A stretch of 64,000 bases of DNA. It comes from Anaerococcus porci (GTDB taxonomy: Bacteria; Bacillota; Clostridia; Tissierellales; Peptoniphilaceae). A model generated the notes under the pieces. That model did not search any database, was not told where the DNA came from, and saw only the letters and a program-made list of their open reading frames with translations. Location of the stretch: NCBI RefSeq assembly GCF_009696575.1, contig NZ_VULQ01000003.1, positions 62,001 through 126,000 of the forward strand. Reading direction: 5' to 3'. Below are positions 7,928 to 16,821 of this stretch, in pieces. How positions within the stretch are numbered: position 1 is the first letter of the stretch; each line of letters begins with the position of its first letter. Position numbers and translations under genes: made by a program.

Positions 7928-9998
7928 AACTGTATTGTCTCATATTATCACTTGCTATCATTACCGTAGATATATTGTGTAATAAAGCTGATTGGGTATT
8001 AGTCAAAATCCTTGATACCCCTAATCCAATAAGTAAGGAGTTTATAACTATAATTTTTTCATAATCCCTCCTCACCCTCTTATCTACAGCCTTTGAAAGC
8101 TTTATTAAATCAACTAACTCTTTTAAGCTGTCTGTTTTTATAGAAACATCAGCAATTTCTTTGGCAAGATCTGCCCCTTTTGACATTGATATACCAACAT
8201 CTGCCTTTGATAAGGCTATAGAGTCATTAACCCCATCTCCTACCATTACTACCGTTCTACCCTCATCTTTCATTTTTTCGATATAAGAAAGCTTATCTTC
8301 TGGAAGTACTTGGGACTTATAGTAGTCAAGGTCAAGTCTTTTACTTACAGCACTTGCAGCATTTTCCGCATCTCCTGTAAGCATGGCTATATGCTTAAAT
8401 CCTAAGTTTCTAAGACTTTTTATAGTATCTTTTGCATCTTCTCTCAATGGATCTTCTATACATAAAACAGCTATTAAGCTATTGTCAAAGGCCATAAATA
8501 AAAGTGAATATTCTTCCTTAAGTGAGTCTATAAGCTCTCTATTTTTATCACTTATAGGGATTTTTTCATCATCTAAAATAAAATGTTCACTTCCTATTAA
8601 GGCAGGCTTTCCATTGATTGTTGATTTTATACCATGAGCTAGAATATATTCGGGTTTTGAGTGCATTTCTTCATGGCGAAGATTTTTCTCTTTTGCCTTG
8701 TTCACAACCGCCCTTGCTATAGAGTGTGGAAAGTGTTCTTCAAGACAGGCTGCAATTCTTAATGCCTCATCAGCATTGGTATCTTCAAAGGTGATTACTT
8801 TTTTGACCTCTGGCTCTGACTTTGTCAAAGTTCCAGTTTTATCAAATACTATTGTGTCAGCTTTTGAGAGATTGTCAAAGTATTTTCCACCTTTAACGAG
8901 GACATTCGAATCAACAGCTTGGCTAATAGCTTTCATATAAGCAATAGGTATAGTAAGTTTTAAAGCACAAGAGTAATCAACCATCAAAAAGGCCTTAGCC
9001 TTTATAAAGTTACGGGTAAGAGCATAAGTGATACCTGCTCCAATAAAGGAATATTTTACAAGAGTATCGGCTGCATTTTCTGCCTTGATTTGAGTCTTGG
9101 ACTTGTTTTTCTCACTATCTTCTATAAGCTTAATTATATGATTTAGCCTAGAATCATCATATTTGTTCATAGCCTTGACAAGGAGTTCTCCTTCTTCAAG
9201 AACAGTTCCAGCAAAAACGGTCGATTTTTCATTTTTCTCAACTGATTTAGCTTCTCCTGTAAATGAAGCTTCATTTACCATACCTAGACCTGAGATAACT
9301 TCACCATCTACAGGAATTGTGTTTCCCATAGACACATATACAAGATCTCCTATTTCAACTTCCTTAAGATCAATTAAGACCCTTTTATCATCTCTTTTAA
9401 CAAATACCTTGTCCACATTAAGGGCGAGAGATGACTTGAGATTTAGCCTTGATTTTTTCAAAGTGTAGTCTTCAAGCTCTTCACCTAGGGATAATAAAGC
9501 CATTATGCTAGCAGCATCTTTATATTCTCTAGTAAGAATGGATACTGAGATTGCTGTAGCATCAAGTAAGTCAACATTCATCTTTCTTTCTTTAATTGAA
9601 ATTAAGCCTTTTTTAATAAAGGGAATGGCACGTACTATGGTGAAAAAAGGTCTAAGTGGTATAGGCATTATATAGCCAAACAAAATCCTTCTATAAGCTG
9701 CATCTCTTACTATATGAAAAACAGATCTTTCTTCTTGAGCAATGAAGTCTACATCATCTATCTCAAAATCATCTAGACTTTTAGGGTCAAGATTTAGGAT
9801 AAATCTTGCAACCATTGGAAGGGCTTCTTCCTCATATTTTACAACTATAGACTTAGCAAGCTTTGAAATTTCACAAGATTTAACCCCATCAAGATTTTCG
9901 ATTTTATACTTTAATTTATTAATGTGAGAGTCTTCTAGGTAGTCTTTGTATATAAATCTAGACCTTTGGGGACATCTTGCCTTAAGACTTGCTCTCAT
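7926..9998 (-). CDS. P1B-type heavy-metal exporting ATPase
   Basis: 690 residues, full length. Residues about 14-56 look like a degenerate HMA-type domain without CxxC. Then come membrane helices, the actuator motif TGEA at 248-251 (usual TGES), the ion-site helix motif SCAL with C344 (instead of CPC/CPx), the phosphorylated D386 in DKTGTLT, and GDGVND in the hinge near 595-605. This fits metal P1B pumps related to mycobacterial CtpC, where Mn or Zn export is discussed; the metal here is inferred. The gene begins 1 base after the PacL-like gene, so translation is likely coupled. Its TAG stop overlaps the repeat at 7861-7927, yet the protein ends with the usual family C-terminus, so it is not truncated. 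Confidence 0.88.
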   Translation of the reverse strand: MRASLKARCPQRSRFIYKDYLEDSHINKLKYKIENLDGVKSCEISKLAKSIVVKYEEEALPMVARFILNLDPKSLDDFEIDDVDFIAQEERSVFHIVRDAAYRRILFGYIMPIPLRPFFTIVRAIPFIKKGLISIKERKMNVDLLDATAISVSILTREYKDAASIMALLSLGEELEDYTLKKSRLNLKSSLALNVDKVFVKRDDKRVLIDLKEVEIGDLVYVSMGNTIPVDGEVISGLGMVNEASFTGEAKSVEKNEKSTVFAGTVLEEGELLVKAMNKYDDSRLNHIIKLIEDSEKNKSKTQIKAENAADTLVKYSFIGAGITYALTRNFIKAKAFLMVDYSCALKLTIPIAYMKAISQAVDSNVLVKGGKYFDNLSKADTIVFDKTGTLTKSEPEVKKVITFEDTNADEALRIAACLEEHFPHSIARAVVNKAKEKNLRHEEMHSKPEYILAHGIKSTINGKPALIGSEHFILDDEKIPISDKNRELIDSLKEEYSLLFMAFDNSLIAVLCIEDPLREDAKDTIKSLRNLGFKHIAMLTGDAENAASAVSKRLDLDYYKSQVLPEDKLSYIEKMKDEGRTVVMVGDGVNDSIALSKADVGISMSKGADLAKEIADVSIKTDSLKELVDLIKLSKAVDKRVRRDYEKIIVINSLLIGLGVSRILTNTQSALLHNISTVMIASDNMRQYS

Positions 9999-9999
9999 C

Positions 10000-10332
10000 C
10001 TAATCCTCTTTTTCTTCTTTTATTTCTTTCTCAACTTCTTCTTTTGCTTCATCTTCTTTTGCTACTTTTTCTATATCTAGGTCTTCTTTTTTCTCAGCTT
10101 CAATTCTTTCTTCGATTTCGTTTTTTACCTTAGCTTCTGCTACTATATCATCTGTAGTCATCTTTATATTTTCAACTGTCTTATCGATTGAGCTTTTTGC
10201 CTTTAAACCTTGTCTTACTGTAGCTACTGCTGCCTTCTTAGCAGCCTTTGAACTTAAAGCTTTTGCTCCTAAAGCTCCTGCAACAACTCCAATTCCAGCA
10301 CTTAAAATTTTCTTGTTAATCTTGATATTCAT
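10000..10332 (-). CDS. PacL-like (DUF1490/DUF6110-type) membrane partner of the P-ATPase
   Basis: 110 residues. A Gly/Ala-rich N-terminal helix (about 10-27) is followed by a basic Lys/Ala stretch, the segment VATVRQGLKAKSSIDKTVEN, then TTDDIVAEAK. The C-terminal 40 residues are Glu/Lys-rich. This order matches the mycobacterial PacL (DUF1490) proteins, small membrane chaperones encoded beside P-type ATPases such as CtpC, and a Firmicute family I recall as DUF6110. The His/Asp metal-binding tail known from PacL1 is absent; only acidic residues are present. GGAGAG precedes the ATG. Together with the adjacent pump it suggests a two-gene metal export unit. Confidence 0.7.
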   Translation of the reverse strand: MNIKINKKILSAGIGVVAGALGAKALSSKAAKKAAVATVRQGLKAKSSIDKTVENIKMTTDDIVAEAKVKNEIEERIEAEKKEDLDIEKVAKEDEAKEEVEKEIKEEKED

Positions 10333-10460
10333 TTTTCTCTCCTTATAATGTTTATTATTTTAAAATGATTATAAACCTATCGCAAGATTTATGCAAACTT
10401 TTTTAATTTTATTTTAAATTTCACTAATAAAAATCTTTATTACTATCATTTCTTCTAGTT

Positions 10461-10480
10461 AGTGCAAAAAGGGACATTAA
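10461..10480. repeat. Single diverged copy of the REP-like arm
   Basis: AGTGCAAAAAGGGACATTAA matches the arm at 7861-7880 in 17 of 20 positions, in the same orientation. With the full palindrome it brackets the pump/PacL pair. Confidence 0.55.
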
Positions 10481-10530
10481 TGATTTGCTCTATAAAATAT
10501 CTTTTGTGAGTTTTTTTACACTTTTATTCT

Positions 10531-10567
10531 AAAAAAACTTTCCCAGCTTTTAACTAGGAAAGTTTTC
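10531..10567 (-). terminator. Terminator of the feo operon
   Basis: Stem AAAACTTTCC/GGAAAGTTTT (10534-10543 and 10558-10567 approximately) with a run of A at 10531-10537, which is a U tract on the minus strand. It lies about 75 bases past the last feo gene. Confidence 0.65.
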
Positions 10568-10611
10568 TTAAATTTAAAAGCATATATAATTCTTAGAAGA
10601 TTTTTATGTAT

Positions 10612-10635
10612 GCTTGGCTATTTAAGTAGCCAAGC
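10612..10635 (-). terminator. Stem-loop just after the last feo gene
   Basis: Perfect 9-bp stem GCTTGGCTA/TAGCCAAGC with a 6-base loop, 6 bases past the stop of the Cys-rich gene. It has no strong U tract, so it may stabilise the 3' end rather than terminate. Confidence 0.5.
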
Positions 10636-10641
10636 TTAAAA

Positions 10642-10848
10642 TTAATCACAATAAGGGCATGATTTGCCTTTGTTTTTAACCTCCTTATGGTTTTTAACTT
10701 TACTATAGCATGAAGTACTGGAACAAGACTTAGATTCTGTACAATCCTTACACCCAAAGTTTGAACCTTCTTTAATAAACCTTGTATATATGATATATGA
10801 ACATATAGCTAATATAACTAGTAAAAATATCCATGATTGTAAGTTCAT
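10642..10848 (-). CDS. FeoB-associated Cys-rich membrane protein
   Basis: 68 residues: one N-terminal membrane helix (about 6-22), then a short tail with clustered cysteines in GCKDC, SCSSTSC and a terminal SCPYCD. Proteins of this plan are commonly encoded directly after feoB in Firmicutes and are thought to assist Fe2+ transport, perhaps by binding iron. It follows feoB by 17 bases in the same operon. Confidence 0.85.
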   Translation of the reverse strand: MNLQSWIFLLVILAICSYIIYTRFIKEGSNFGCKDCTESKSCSSTSCYSKVKNHKEVKNKGKSCPYCD

Positions 10849-10865
10849 AAAATCTTCCTTTCTGC

Positions 10866-13022
10866 TTATCTTCCTTGTTGTGCAAGCCTAACTTTATATT
10901 TTTTCTTCTTTTCCTTATATTTAACTGGTCTAAAGATTAGATATAAGATTCCAATCAAAACTATTACAGCAAGTATTGTCTTAATTGAGAATATTCCATA
11001 TAAGAAGAAGTTTGCTAAGTTATAGAAGATAAATGCTATTGAATATGCAAAAATCATTTGGTATCCTATTGCAATTAGTGTCCACCTATTGTTGTTCATC
11101 TCAGTTTTTATAGCACCTACTGCTGCAAAACATGGCATGCAAAGCATATTAAATAGTAAGAATGAATATCCTGCAATAGGAGTTCCTATAGCCGCATTGA
11201 AAGCTGTGATAAGTTGTCTGTTTGTTTCATCAAGATCTGAACCAATTCCAAGAACAACACCCATTGTTGAAACTACGTTCTCTTTTGCTACAAAGCCTGT
11301 AATTGTTGCAACAGCTGATTGCCATTGTCCAAATCCTAAAGGTTTGAGCAAAACTGCTACATATCCACCAATAACTGCAAGAATTGAGTTCTCTGATTCT
11401 GCTTCAACCATATTAAAGCTAAAGTCAAAACTTGATAAAAACCAGATTATTATAGATGAAACAAGGATTATTGTTCCAGCTCTCTTTACAAAGGCCATAC
11501 CTTTATTGAATACATCTCTTAACACTGAAGTAATTCTTGGTGCATGGTATGGAGGAAGCTCCATAACGAATGGTGCTGGTTCTGAAGCAAACTCTCTAAA
11601 TTTCTTAAGGATAACACCTGAGATAATTACTGCAAATATACCTATTATATAAAATGAGAAGGTAACTAAGGCTTGCTCTTGCTCGAAGAATGCACCTGCT
11701 ATAAGGGCAATTACTGGAAGTTTTGCAGAACATGGCATAAAAGATGTAGTCATGATTGTAATTCTTCTATCTCTTTGATTTTCAATAGTTCTTGAAGATT
11801 GGATTCCAGGAACTGAACAACCTGTACCAATCATTACAGGTATGAATGATTTACCAGAAAGTCCAAACTTTCTAAATACCCTATCCATTACGAATGCAAC
11901 TCTTGCCATATATCCTATATCTTCAAGAATTGAAAGTAGGGCAAATAGTACAAGCATTTGTGGTAAGAATCCTAATACTGCACCAACACCTGCTATAATA
12001 CCATCTGTAGCAAGACCTACCAAAACATCATTGATACCCAAATTTGTTAGAAAATCTGCCGTAGCTGGTGTAAGAGTATCTTCAAAGAACCCATTAGCTG
12101 CATCGGTTGCACCTGTACCCAAAGTTGATATAGCTATATAGTAAATTACAAACATAACTAAGGCAAAAATTGGAAGTCCCAAAATTCTATTTGTAACAAT
12201 CTTATCAATCTTATCTGTAGTAGAAAGCTTTGGTGGAGCTTTCTTAAGTACACGCTCTGAAATATCCCCAAGCGCATCATATCTTTCTGTAGTTATTATG
12301 CCTTCTGCCACATCTTCTTCTTTTTGCTCAAAATCTTCTCTTAACTTGTTGATTTTGTCTTTTTGGCTTTGTGATAATTTTATACTTTCAAGCATATCAT
12401 CATCATTTTCAAAAGCCTTAATTGAATAATACCTTAATAAATTTTTATCAGTTGAATCTTTAATTTCATTTTCGATTTCAGATAGGGCTTTTTCTAGTTC
12501 TTTTGAAAAAGTAAGTGGATGTGGGAAGTATTTTTTTCCATTACTTTTAACAATTTCTTTAACTAAAGCATCGGTTCCCTTTTTCTTGCTTGCTATAATT
12601 TCAACAACTGGACATCCCAAAAGCTCTGATAGTTTCTTTGTATCAATGATGTCTCCATTGTTTTTAACAATATCCATCATGTTTAGGGCAAGAATTGTAG
12701 GAATACCTAACTCTATTAATTGACTTGTAAGATATAGGTTTCTAACAAGGTTAGAACCATCTACAAGGTTTACTATAAGGTCTGGTCTATTTTCTACCAA
12801 GTATTGCCTAGAAACAACCTCTTCCATAGTATATGGTGAAAGAGAATAAATTCCTGGTAAATCTTGGATTATAATGTCCTTGTGACCTTTTAATCTTCCT
12901 TCCTTTTTATCAACAGTAACACCTGGCCAGTTACCAACCCTTTGATTTGAACCTGTAAGTTCATTAAAAAGTGTGGTCTTACCAGAGTTAGGGTTACCTG
13001 CTAAAGCAACAGTATAAGTCAT
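10866..13022 (-). CDS. feoB: Ferrous iron transporter FeoB
   Basis: 718 residues, normal for FeoB. The N-terminal G domain has G1 GNPNSGKTT (9-17), G3 DLPGIYSLSP and G4 NMMD. A helical spacer (about 170-260) follows. The C-terminal membrane part has the two Gate motifs (around MIGTGCSVPGIQSSR and MLCMPCFAAVGAIK) with conserved cysteines. It imports Fe2+ through the cytoplasmic membrane. It sits directly downstream of two feoA genes; its ATG adjoins the feoA stop. An iron-responsive repressor is expected, given the palindromes upstream. Confidence 0.97.
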   Translation of the reverse strand: MTYTVALAGNPNSGKTTLFNELTGSNQRVGNWPGVTVDKKEGRLKGHKDIIIQDLPGIYSLSPYTMEEVVSRQYLVENRPDLIVNLVDGSNLVRNLYLTSQLIELGIPTILALNMMDIVKNNGDIIDTKKLSELLGCPVVEIIASKKKGTDALVKEIVKSNGKKYFPHPLTFSKELEKALSEIENEIKDSTDKNLLRYYSIKAFENDDDMLESIKLSQSQKDKINKLREDFEQKEEDVAEGIITTERYDALGDISERVLKKAPPKLSTTDKIDKIVTNRILGLPIFALVMFVIYYIAISTLGTGATDAANGFFEDTLTPATADFLTNLGINDVLVGLATDGIIAGVGAVLGFLPQMLVLFALLSILEDIGYMARVAFVMDRVFRKFGLSGKSFIPVMIGTGCSVPGIQSSRTIENQRDRRITIMTTSFMPCSAKLPVIALIAGAFFEQEQALVTFSFYIIGIFAVIISGVILKKFREFASEPAPFVMELPPYHAPRITSVLRDVFNKGMAFVKRAGTIILVSSIIIWFLSSFDFSFNMVEAESENSILAVIGGYVAVLLKPLGFGQWQSAVATITGFVAKENVVSTMGVVLGIGSDLDETNRQLITAFNAAIGTPIAGYSFLLFNMLCMPCFAAVGAIKTEMNNNRWTLIAIGYQMIFAYSIAFIFYNLANFFLYGIFSIKTILAVIVLIGILYLIFRPVKYKEKKKKYKVRLAQQGR

Positions 13023-13247
13023 TTAATCCTCCACTAGTATATTTTTTGCATCTTCTTTTCTTAAAGTTAGCTCGTAACCTCTTAGATTAACTTGTATAGG
13101 ATCTCCTAATGGGGCGATTTTTCTAACATAAACTTCAGTATTTTTAGTAATACCCATATCCATAATTCTTCTTATGGTTGCTCCATCTCCCTTAATCTTT
13201 TTGATAATAGCCGTCTCTCCGACAGCAACATCCTTTAAAGTCTTCAT
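13023..13247 (-). CDS. feoA: FeoA family protein (second copy)
   Basis: 74 residues, an SH3-like FeoA domain over the whole length: MKTLKDVAVGETAIIKKI, the GDGATIRRIMDMGI turn, and GDPIQVNLRGYELTLRK near the end. FeoA is a small cytoplasmic partner thought to bind the FeoB G domain. Its start overlaps the stop of the preceding feoA by one base (TAATG), so translation is coupled. Confidence 0.93.
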   Translation of the reverse strand: MKTLKDVAVGETAIIKKIKGDGATIRRIMDMGITKNTEVYVRKIAPLGDPIQVNLRGYELTLRKEDAKNILVED

Positions 13248-13468
13248 TAGTTTAACTCCTTTACATAAATTCTTTTCGCTAAGTCTTTATTTAATGCATA
13301 CTTACTATCATCAACCATGATAATGTAATTCACACCATCAAAGAAAAATAACTTAACTTTCTTTCCTTTAACAAATCCCAAATTTGAAAGGCGGTTTTTC
13401 ACTTCGTCATTTCCCGTAATCTTTATAACTTCAACTTCTTGTTGATCTTTGCATAAAGTAATTGGCAT
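13247..13468 (-). CDS. feoA: FeoA family protein (first copy)
   Basis: 73 residues, FeoA/SH3-like fold (KNRLSNLGFVKGKKVKLFF, then DSKYALNKDLAKRIYV). It is clearly diverged from the second copy, so the duplication is old. First gene of the feo operon; AAGGAAAGAAGG precedes the ATG and a promoter lies at 13521-13549. Confidence 0.9.
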   Translation of the reverse strand: MPITLCKDQQEVEVIKITGNDEVKNRLSNLGFVKGKKVKLFFFDGVNYIIMVDDSKYALNKDLAKRIYVKELN

Positions 13469-13520
13469 TATTCCCTTCTTTCCTTACTATTAATACTAAT
13501 AATGTGATTTATAGCTTATA

Positions 13521-13549
13521 ATAATATGATTTATTGTAATAATAGTCAA
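13521..13549 (-). promoter_or_regulatory. feo operon promoter
   Basis: On the minus strand TTGACT (13549-13544), 17-base spacer, TATTAT (13526-13521). The -35 lies in GATATTGACT, which contains the same ATATTGA half-site as the palindromes further upstream. Confidence 0.65.
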
Positions 13550-13631
13550 TATCAGCAATCCACCGAAAAATCAGATTTTCTTATATAAATTACATTACTA
13601 TAAAGATAATAGCTACATAAATAATATGTAA

Positions 13632-13701
13632 ATATTGATATATATTATCAATATCTCTAATAAATATTATACAATTTATTTCTGATATTGAATATCAATA
13701 T
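13632..13701. promoter_or_regulatory. Two palindromes sharing ATATTGA half-sites (candidate iron operators)
   Basis: ATATTGATA-N5-TATCAATAT at 13632-13654 and ATATTGA-ATA-TCAATAT at 13685-13701. They share a half-site, lie 85-180 bases upstream of the feo promoter, and resemble Fur/DtxR-type AT-rich dyads without matching a consensus exactly. The rest of 13469-13913 shows nothing else except the DegV terminator. Confidence 0.4.
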
Positions 13702-13894
13702 ATTGACATTTTATCTTGAAACTTAAAATATATATAAAAAGTTTCTGACTTTTTTTAATTATTTTTAAAACTATACTTACTTCGTTAAATGTTGTTAAAT
13801 ATTTCTTTAACTTTCCCATATATTTAGATACAAAAATAATTTATTATTCAGGAATTTGAATCATATTAGAATAAATATAAAATTATTTCCAATA

Positions 13895-13915
13895 TAAAAA
13901 AAGCCCCTAGGGCTT
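13895..13915 (-). terminator. Terminator of the degV gene
   Basis: Short GC stem AAGCCC/GGGCTT overlapping the degV stop codon, followed on the minus strand by a U run (A run at 13895-13900). Confidence 0.75.
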
Positions 13916-14777
13916 AATATGGAAAAACAGAGCAAAATACAACCCCATCTCCTAGGTGTACTCCTATAACTGGAGTAACATCTATTATTTTAAAATCATT
14001 TGCCTTTTCTATTTCTTCTGCCAATCCTTCTTTTATAATCTCTATAGGCTCATCACTACCTGCCCCTCCTATTATAAGTTGGTAACTATCATATTTAGTA
14101 CAAAGCTTCTTTACGTATTTAATTAGTTCCTTATAAGATTTTTTCTTTCCTGTTACTTTCTTTATAAGGGAAACTTCTCCATTTTCTATACATAAAACCG
14201 GTGAAAATGAAATTAGATTACCAAGTTTTGCTATAGACTTTGGCAATCTTCCTCCACGAGATAGGGCATCTAGATTTTTTACAACCCCACATACATTTAC
14301 ATATTTGAGGTTTTCTAGGCTCTTTTTATATATTTGCTCTAAACTTTCACCATCTTCAGCATATTTTGCAGCCTTTATTACAGGATAGATTGATGCTATT
14401 GTTGCAGTGTTAGTATCAATTATTTCAATGTTTGCATCCGATTTCTTTTCTAGAAACTCATCTTTTCCTATATGCATCATTTGATTCATACCTGTTAATT
14501 TTTTTGAAATCGAAAAAATCAAAAAGTCCCTATATCCCCTATCATATTCTTCTTCTAATAATTTTAAGAAATATCCTATTGATGGGATAGATGTAGTTAC
14601 TTTCTCATCACTTGCCTTATATTTTTCTAAAAATTCACTTTTTGAAATCTCATATAGGTCTATGTATGATTTATCCTTAAAATTAATATTAAAAGGTAGG
14701 ATGGATATTCCATACTCTTTTGCCATCTCTAAGTCTATATTGCAACCAGAATCTGCTATTATTTTTACTTTTTTCAT
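13914..14777 (-). CDS. DegV family fatty-acid-binding protein
   Basis: 287 residues, full-length EDD fold. Landmarks: IIADSGCNID at the N-terminus, TTSIPSIGYF near 61-70, the SISKKLTGMNQ loop (normally SSxLSGT) near 90-100, and GGRLPKS near 175. DegV/FakB proteins bind a fatty acid and present it to the FakA kinase for phosphorylation. Single-gene unit with its own terminator. The fatty acid bound cannot be told. Confidence 0.92.
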   Translation of the reverse strand: MKKVKIIADSGCNIDLEMAKEYGISILPFNINFKDKSYIDLYEISKSEFLEKYKASDEKVTTSIPSIGYFLKLLEEEYDRGYRDFLIFSISKKLTGMNQMMHIGKDEFLEKKSDANIEIIDTNTATIASIYPVIKAAKYAEDGESLEQIYKKSLENLKYVNVCGVVKNLDALSRGGRLPKSIAKLGNLISFSPVLCIENGEVSLIKKVTGKKKSYKELIKYVKKLCTKYDSYQLIIGGAGSDEPIEIIKEGLAEEIEKANDFKIIDVTPVIGVHLGDGVVFCSVFPY

Positions 14778-15078
14778 ATTTACCCCATTTATAATTTATT
14801 ATTTATAGTTTATATATATTTAAAATTTTTTCTTATTTATATCAATTTTAACACTACTATACTTTCTAAAAGCCTTAAAACAATTATTTAATATAAATTT
14901 AACAGACAATGATGTAGACATTATAAGAATATTTATTTTATATTTATCACATAAATTTAATAAATATACTCCATATGAAATCAGTTTGGTTTTTATTGCT
15001 TAATAATTTATATTTATGTAATCAATATTCTATAAATAGCCTTTTTGTAAAATTTATTAATATTTTTCAAAAAAATAT

Positions 15079-15107
15079 TTGCAATTTTAAAATTTAGTGT
15101 GTATAAT
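15079..15107 (+). promoter_or_regulatory. Promoter of T-box leader 1
   Basis: TTGCAA (15079-15084), 17-base spacer, TATAAT (15102-15107). The rest of 14778-15078 is AT-rich with no gene seen. Confidence 0.75.
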
Positions 15108-15119
15108 TAGTTTTAATAG

Positions 15120-15385
15120 TTAGGAAGTGGAGCAGTAGTTAAGCTAATTTCTTAAGAGAGGTACTGTGTGGTGTAAAGTACTGAAATTACTTAATGAAAC
15201 TAGCCACCAAGCTGGGTAGCTGAAATAAGAGTAGGTTATTCCGGGAACTCCCGTTACAGAGTTATTCATTATAATTGAGTGCATCAACTGATGAAGAAGA
15301 GTGGTACCGCGGGAGTAGTATAAATTTATTTAGATATTCACCTCTCGTCTCTTTGCTTAGGCAATAGAGACGAGAGGTTTTTTAT
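15120..15385 (+). promoter_or_regulatory. T-box riboswitch 1, probable Leu (CUA) specifier
   Basis: Stem I carries AGAGAGG and GGTG in the distal part and an AGTA/GAA loop E at its base. The T-box AGAGTGGTACCGCGG is at 15298-15312. It ends in a terminator with stem CCTCTCGTCTCT/AGAGACGAGAGG and a T run to 15383. After GAA, one spacer base is followed by CTA (15200-15202) and GCC, the same frame as the Met T-box at 56216, so the specifier is read as Leu CUA. An alternative frame gives ACU (Thr). Confidence 0.85.
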
Positions 15386-15406
15386 TGCCAAATACTGGAG
15401 GAATAT

Positions 15407-16594
15407 ATGGAAAGAACAAGTAATAATTTTAAAAAAACTAGTATAGGTAGGAAACAGATTGTCCAATCAGGAGTTTTCTCCTTGGCCTTGATGATGTTTT
15501 CATCTCATGCTGGAGGTGGTTTTGCAACAGGAAATCAGGCTAATACATATTTTGTAGGATTTGGAAATATGGGTATTATTTCAGCTATATTTGCTATGTT
15601 TATCCTTAGTTTTGTTGTAAGGGAAGCAATTATAATGTATAGGGCAAATGATTTAAAGTCATATAAGGACTTGTTTAAATGTCTTTACCATCCATTCGAT
15701 AAATTGTCTATCTTCTTTGAAATTTTCTATCAAATAATGGTTTTAATGGCAATTGCATCAGCAATTTCAGGTGCAGCTAGTGCTTTGAAAGAATATATGA
15801 ACTTCAATTATGTAGTAGCTGCCATTATGGTTTCTGCTATAGTACTTTTTTTAGTAATTTTTGGAGCAGACTTTGTTAGAAAAATTTCTGCTGTTATGGG
15901 AATTGTTATTCTTGTCACAGCTATATCAATTTATATCATAGGAAGCTTTATGGGGGAAGGAATCTTTACAATTATGAAGGCTGACTTTATTGAAAATGGA
16001 TTTAGTAATTTTCCTAAGGCTGGTATAAATTCATTTGTATATGCAGGTTTTCAATGTGTACAAATACCTTCGCTTATAGCATGTTCTAATGTTATAAATA
16101 ATAAAAATGAAGCAAGCTTATCTATGAACATAGCCTTTATCATAAATTTTATAGCTTTGGTTTTATCAGTGACTATGCTTTTGTCATGGAGGAGTGTTTA
16201 TATGAATGTTGATGGTGGAGAAGTTTTACCTACCTTGACATCAACCCAAGCTATGGGCTTTAAGTGGATGGGAATCTTCTACAGTATATCTTTGTTTATG
16301 TGCTTATTGTCAACAGCAGTGTCTATAGCCTATGGTTTTGTAGCAAACTTTGAAAATGCCAAGGTAATTTCAATTATTAAAAGTGCAAAAATAAGAAGAG
16401 CTATAGTAGCTTTATTTATAATAAGCATTTCAATGTTTATATCAATGGTAGGCTTAACTAACATTATAAAATATGGATATGGCTATTGTGGATATATAGC
16501 TATAATATTTATCATAATTCCATTTATGACAGTTGGGGTGTATAAAAATAGAAAAATCTTTGAAAGGAAAATAGAAACTAAGATGAATACTTAA
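15407..16594 (+). CDS. YkvI-family amino-acid permease, T-box controlled
   Basis: 395 residues with 10-11 membrane helices. The first helix carries MMFSSHAGGGFATGNQANTY, an unwound-helix glycine motif typical of LeuT-fold APC-superfamily carriers; the whole resembles the YkvI family. GGAGG precedes the ATG and the T-box terminator lies just upstream, so expression rises when the cognate tRNA is uncharged. A paralogue with the same architecture follows at 17114. The predicted substrate is leucine or another branched-chain amino acid, inferred from the T-box and from ilvE downstream. Confidence 0.85.
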   Translation: MERTSNNFKKTSIGRKQIVQSGVFSLALMMFSSHAGGGFATGNQANTYFVGFGNMGIISAIFAMFILSFVVREAIIMYRANDLKSYKDLFKCLYHPFDKLSIFFEIFYQIMVLMAIASAISGAASALKEYMNFNYVVAAIMVSAIVLFLVIFGADFVRKISAVMGIVILVTAISIYIIGSFMGEGIFTIMKADFIENGFSNFPKAGINSFVYAGFQCVQIPSLIACSNVINNKNEASLSMNIAFIINFIALVLSVTMLLSWRSVYMNVDGGEVLPTLTSTQAMGFKWMGIFYSISLFMCLLSTAVSIAYGFVANFENAKVISIIKSAKIRRAIVALFIISISMFISMVGLTNIIKYGYGYCGYIAIIFIIIPFMTVGVYKNRKIFERKIETKMNT

Positions 16595-16775
16595 TATTAT
16601 ATTAATAAGACTTTAATAAAACTAAATAATTCTATCTTAAGCAAACACCTTACTTTAGGCTTTAGAAAAGATTGTTATAAAAATATTTTATAAAGTTTTA
16701 TATATTTTTATAAGTCTAGATTTCAACATCTATTATTTTTTGGTAAAATTTTTGCATAAATTTAAAAATAATTGC

Positions 16776-16804
16776 TTGCTTTTTCATTTAAAAGGGTGTA
16801 ATAT
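16776..16804 (+). promoter_or_regulatory. Promoter of T-box leader 2
   Basis: TTGCTT (16776-16781), 17-base spacer, TAATAT (16799-16804), about 20 bases before the T-box stem I. The part of 16595-16775 before it shows no gene. Confidence 0.6.
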
Positions 16805-16821
16805 ATTTATTAACAAGTTTT

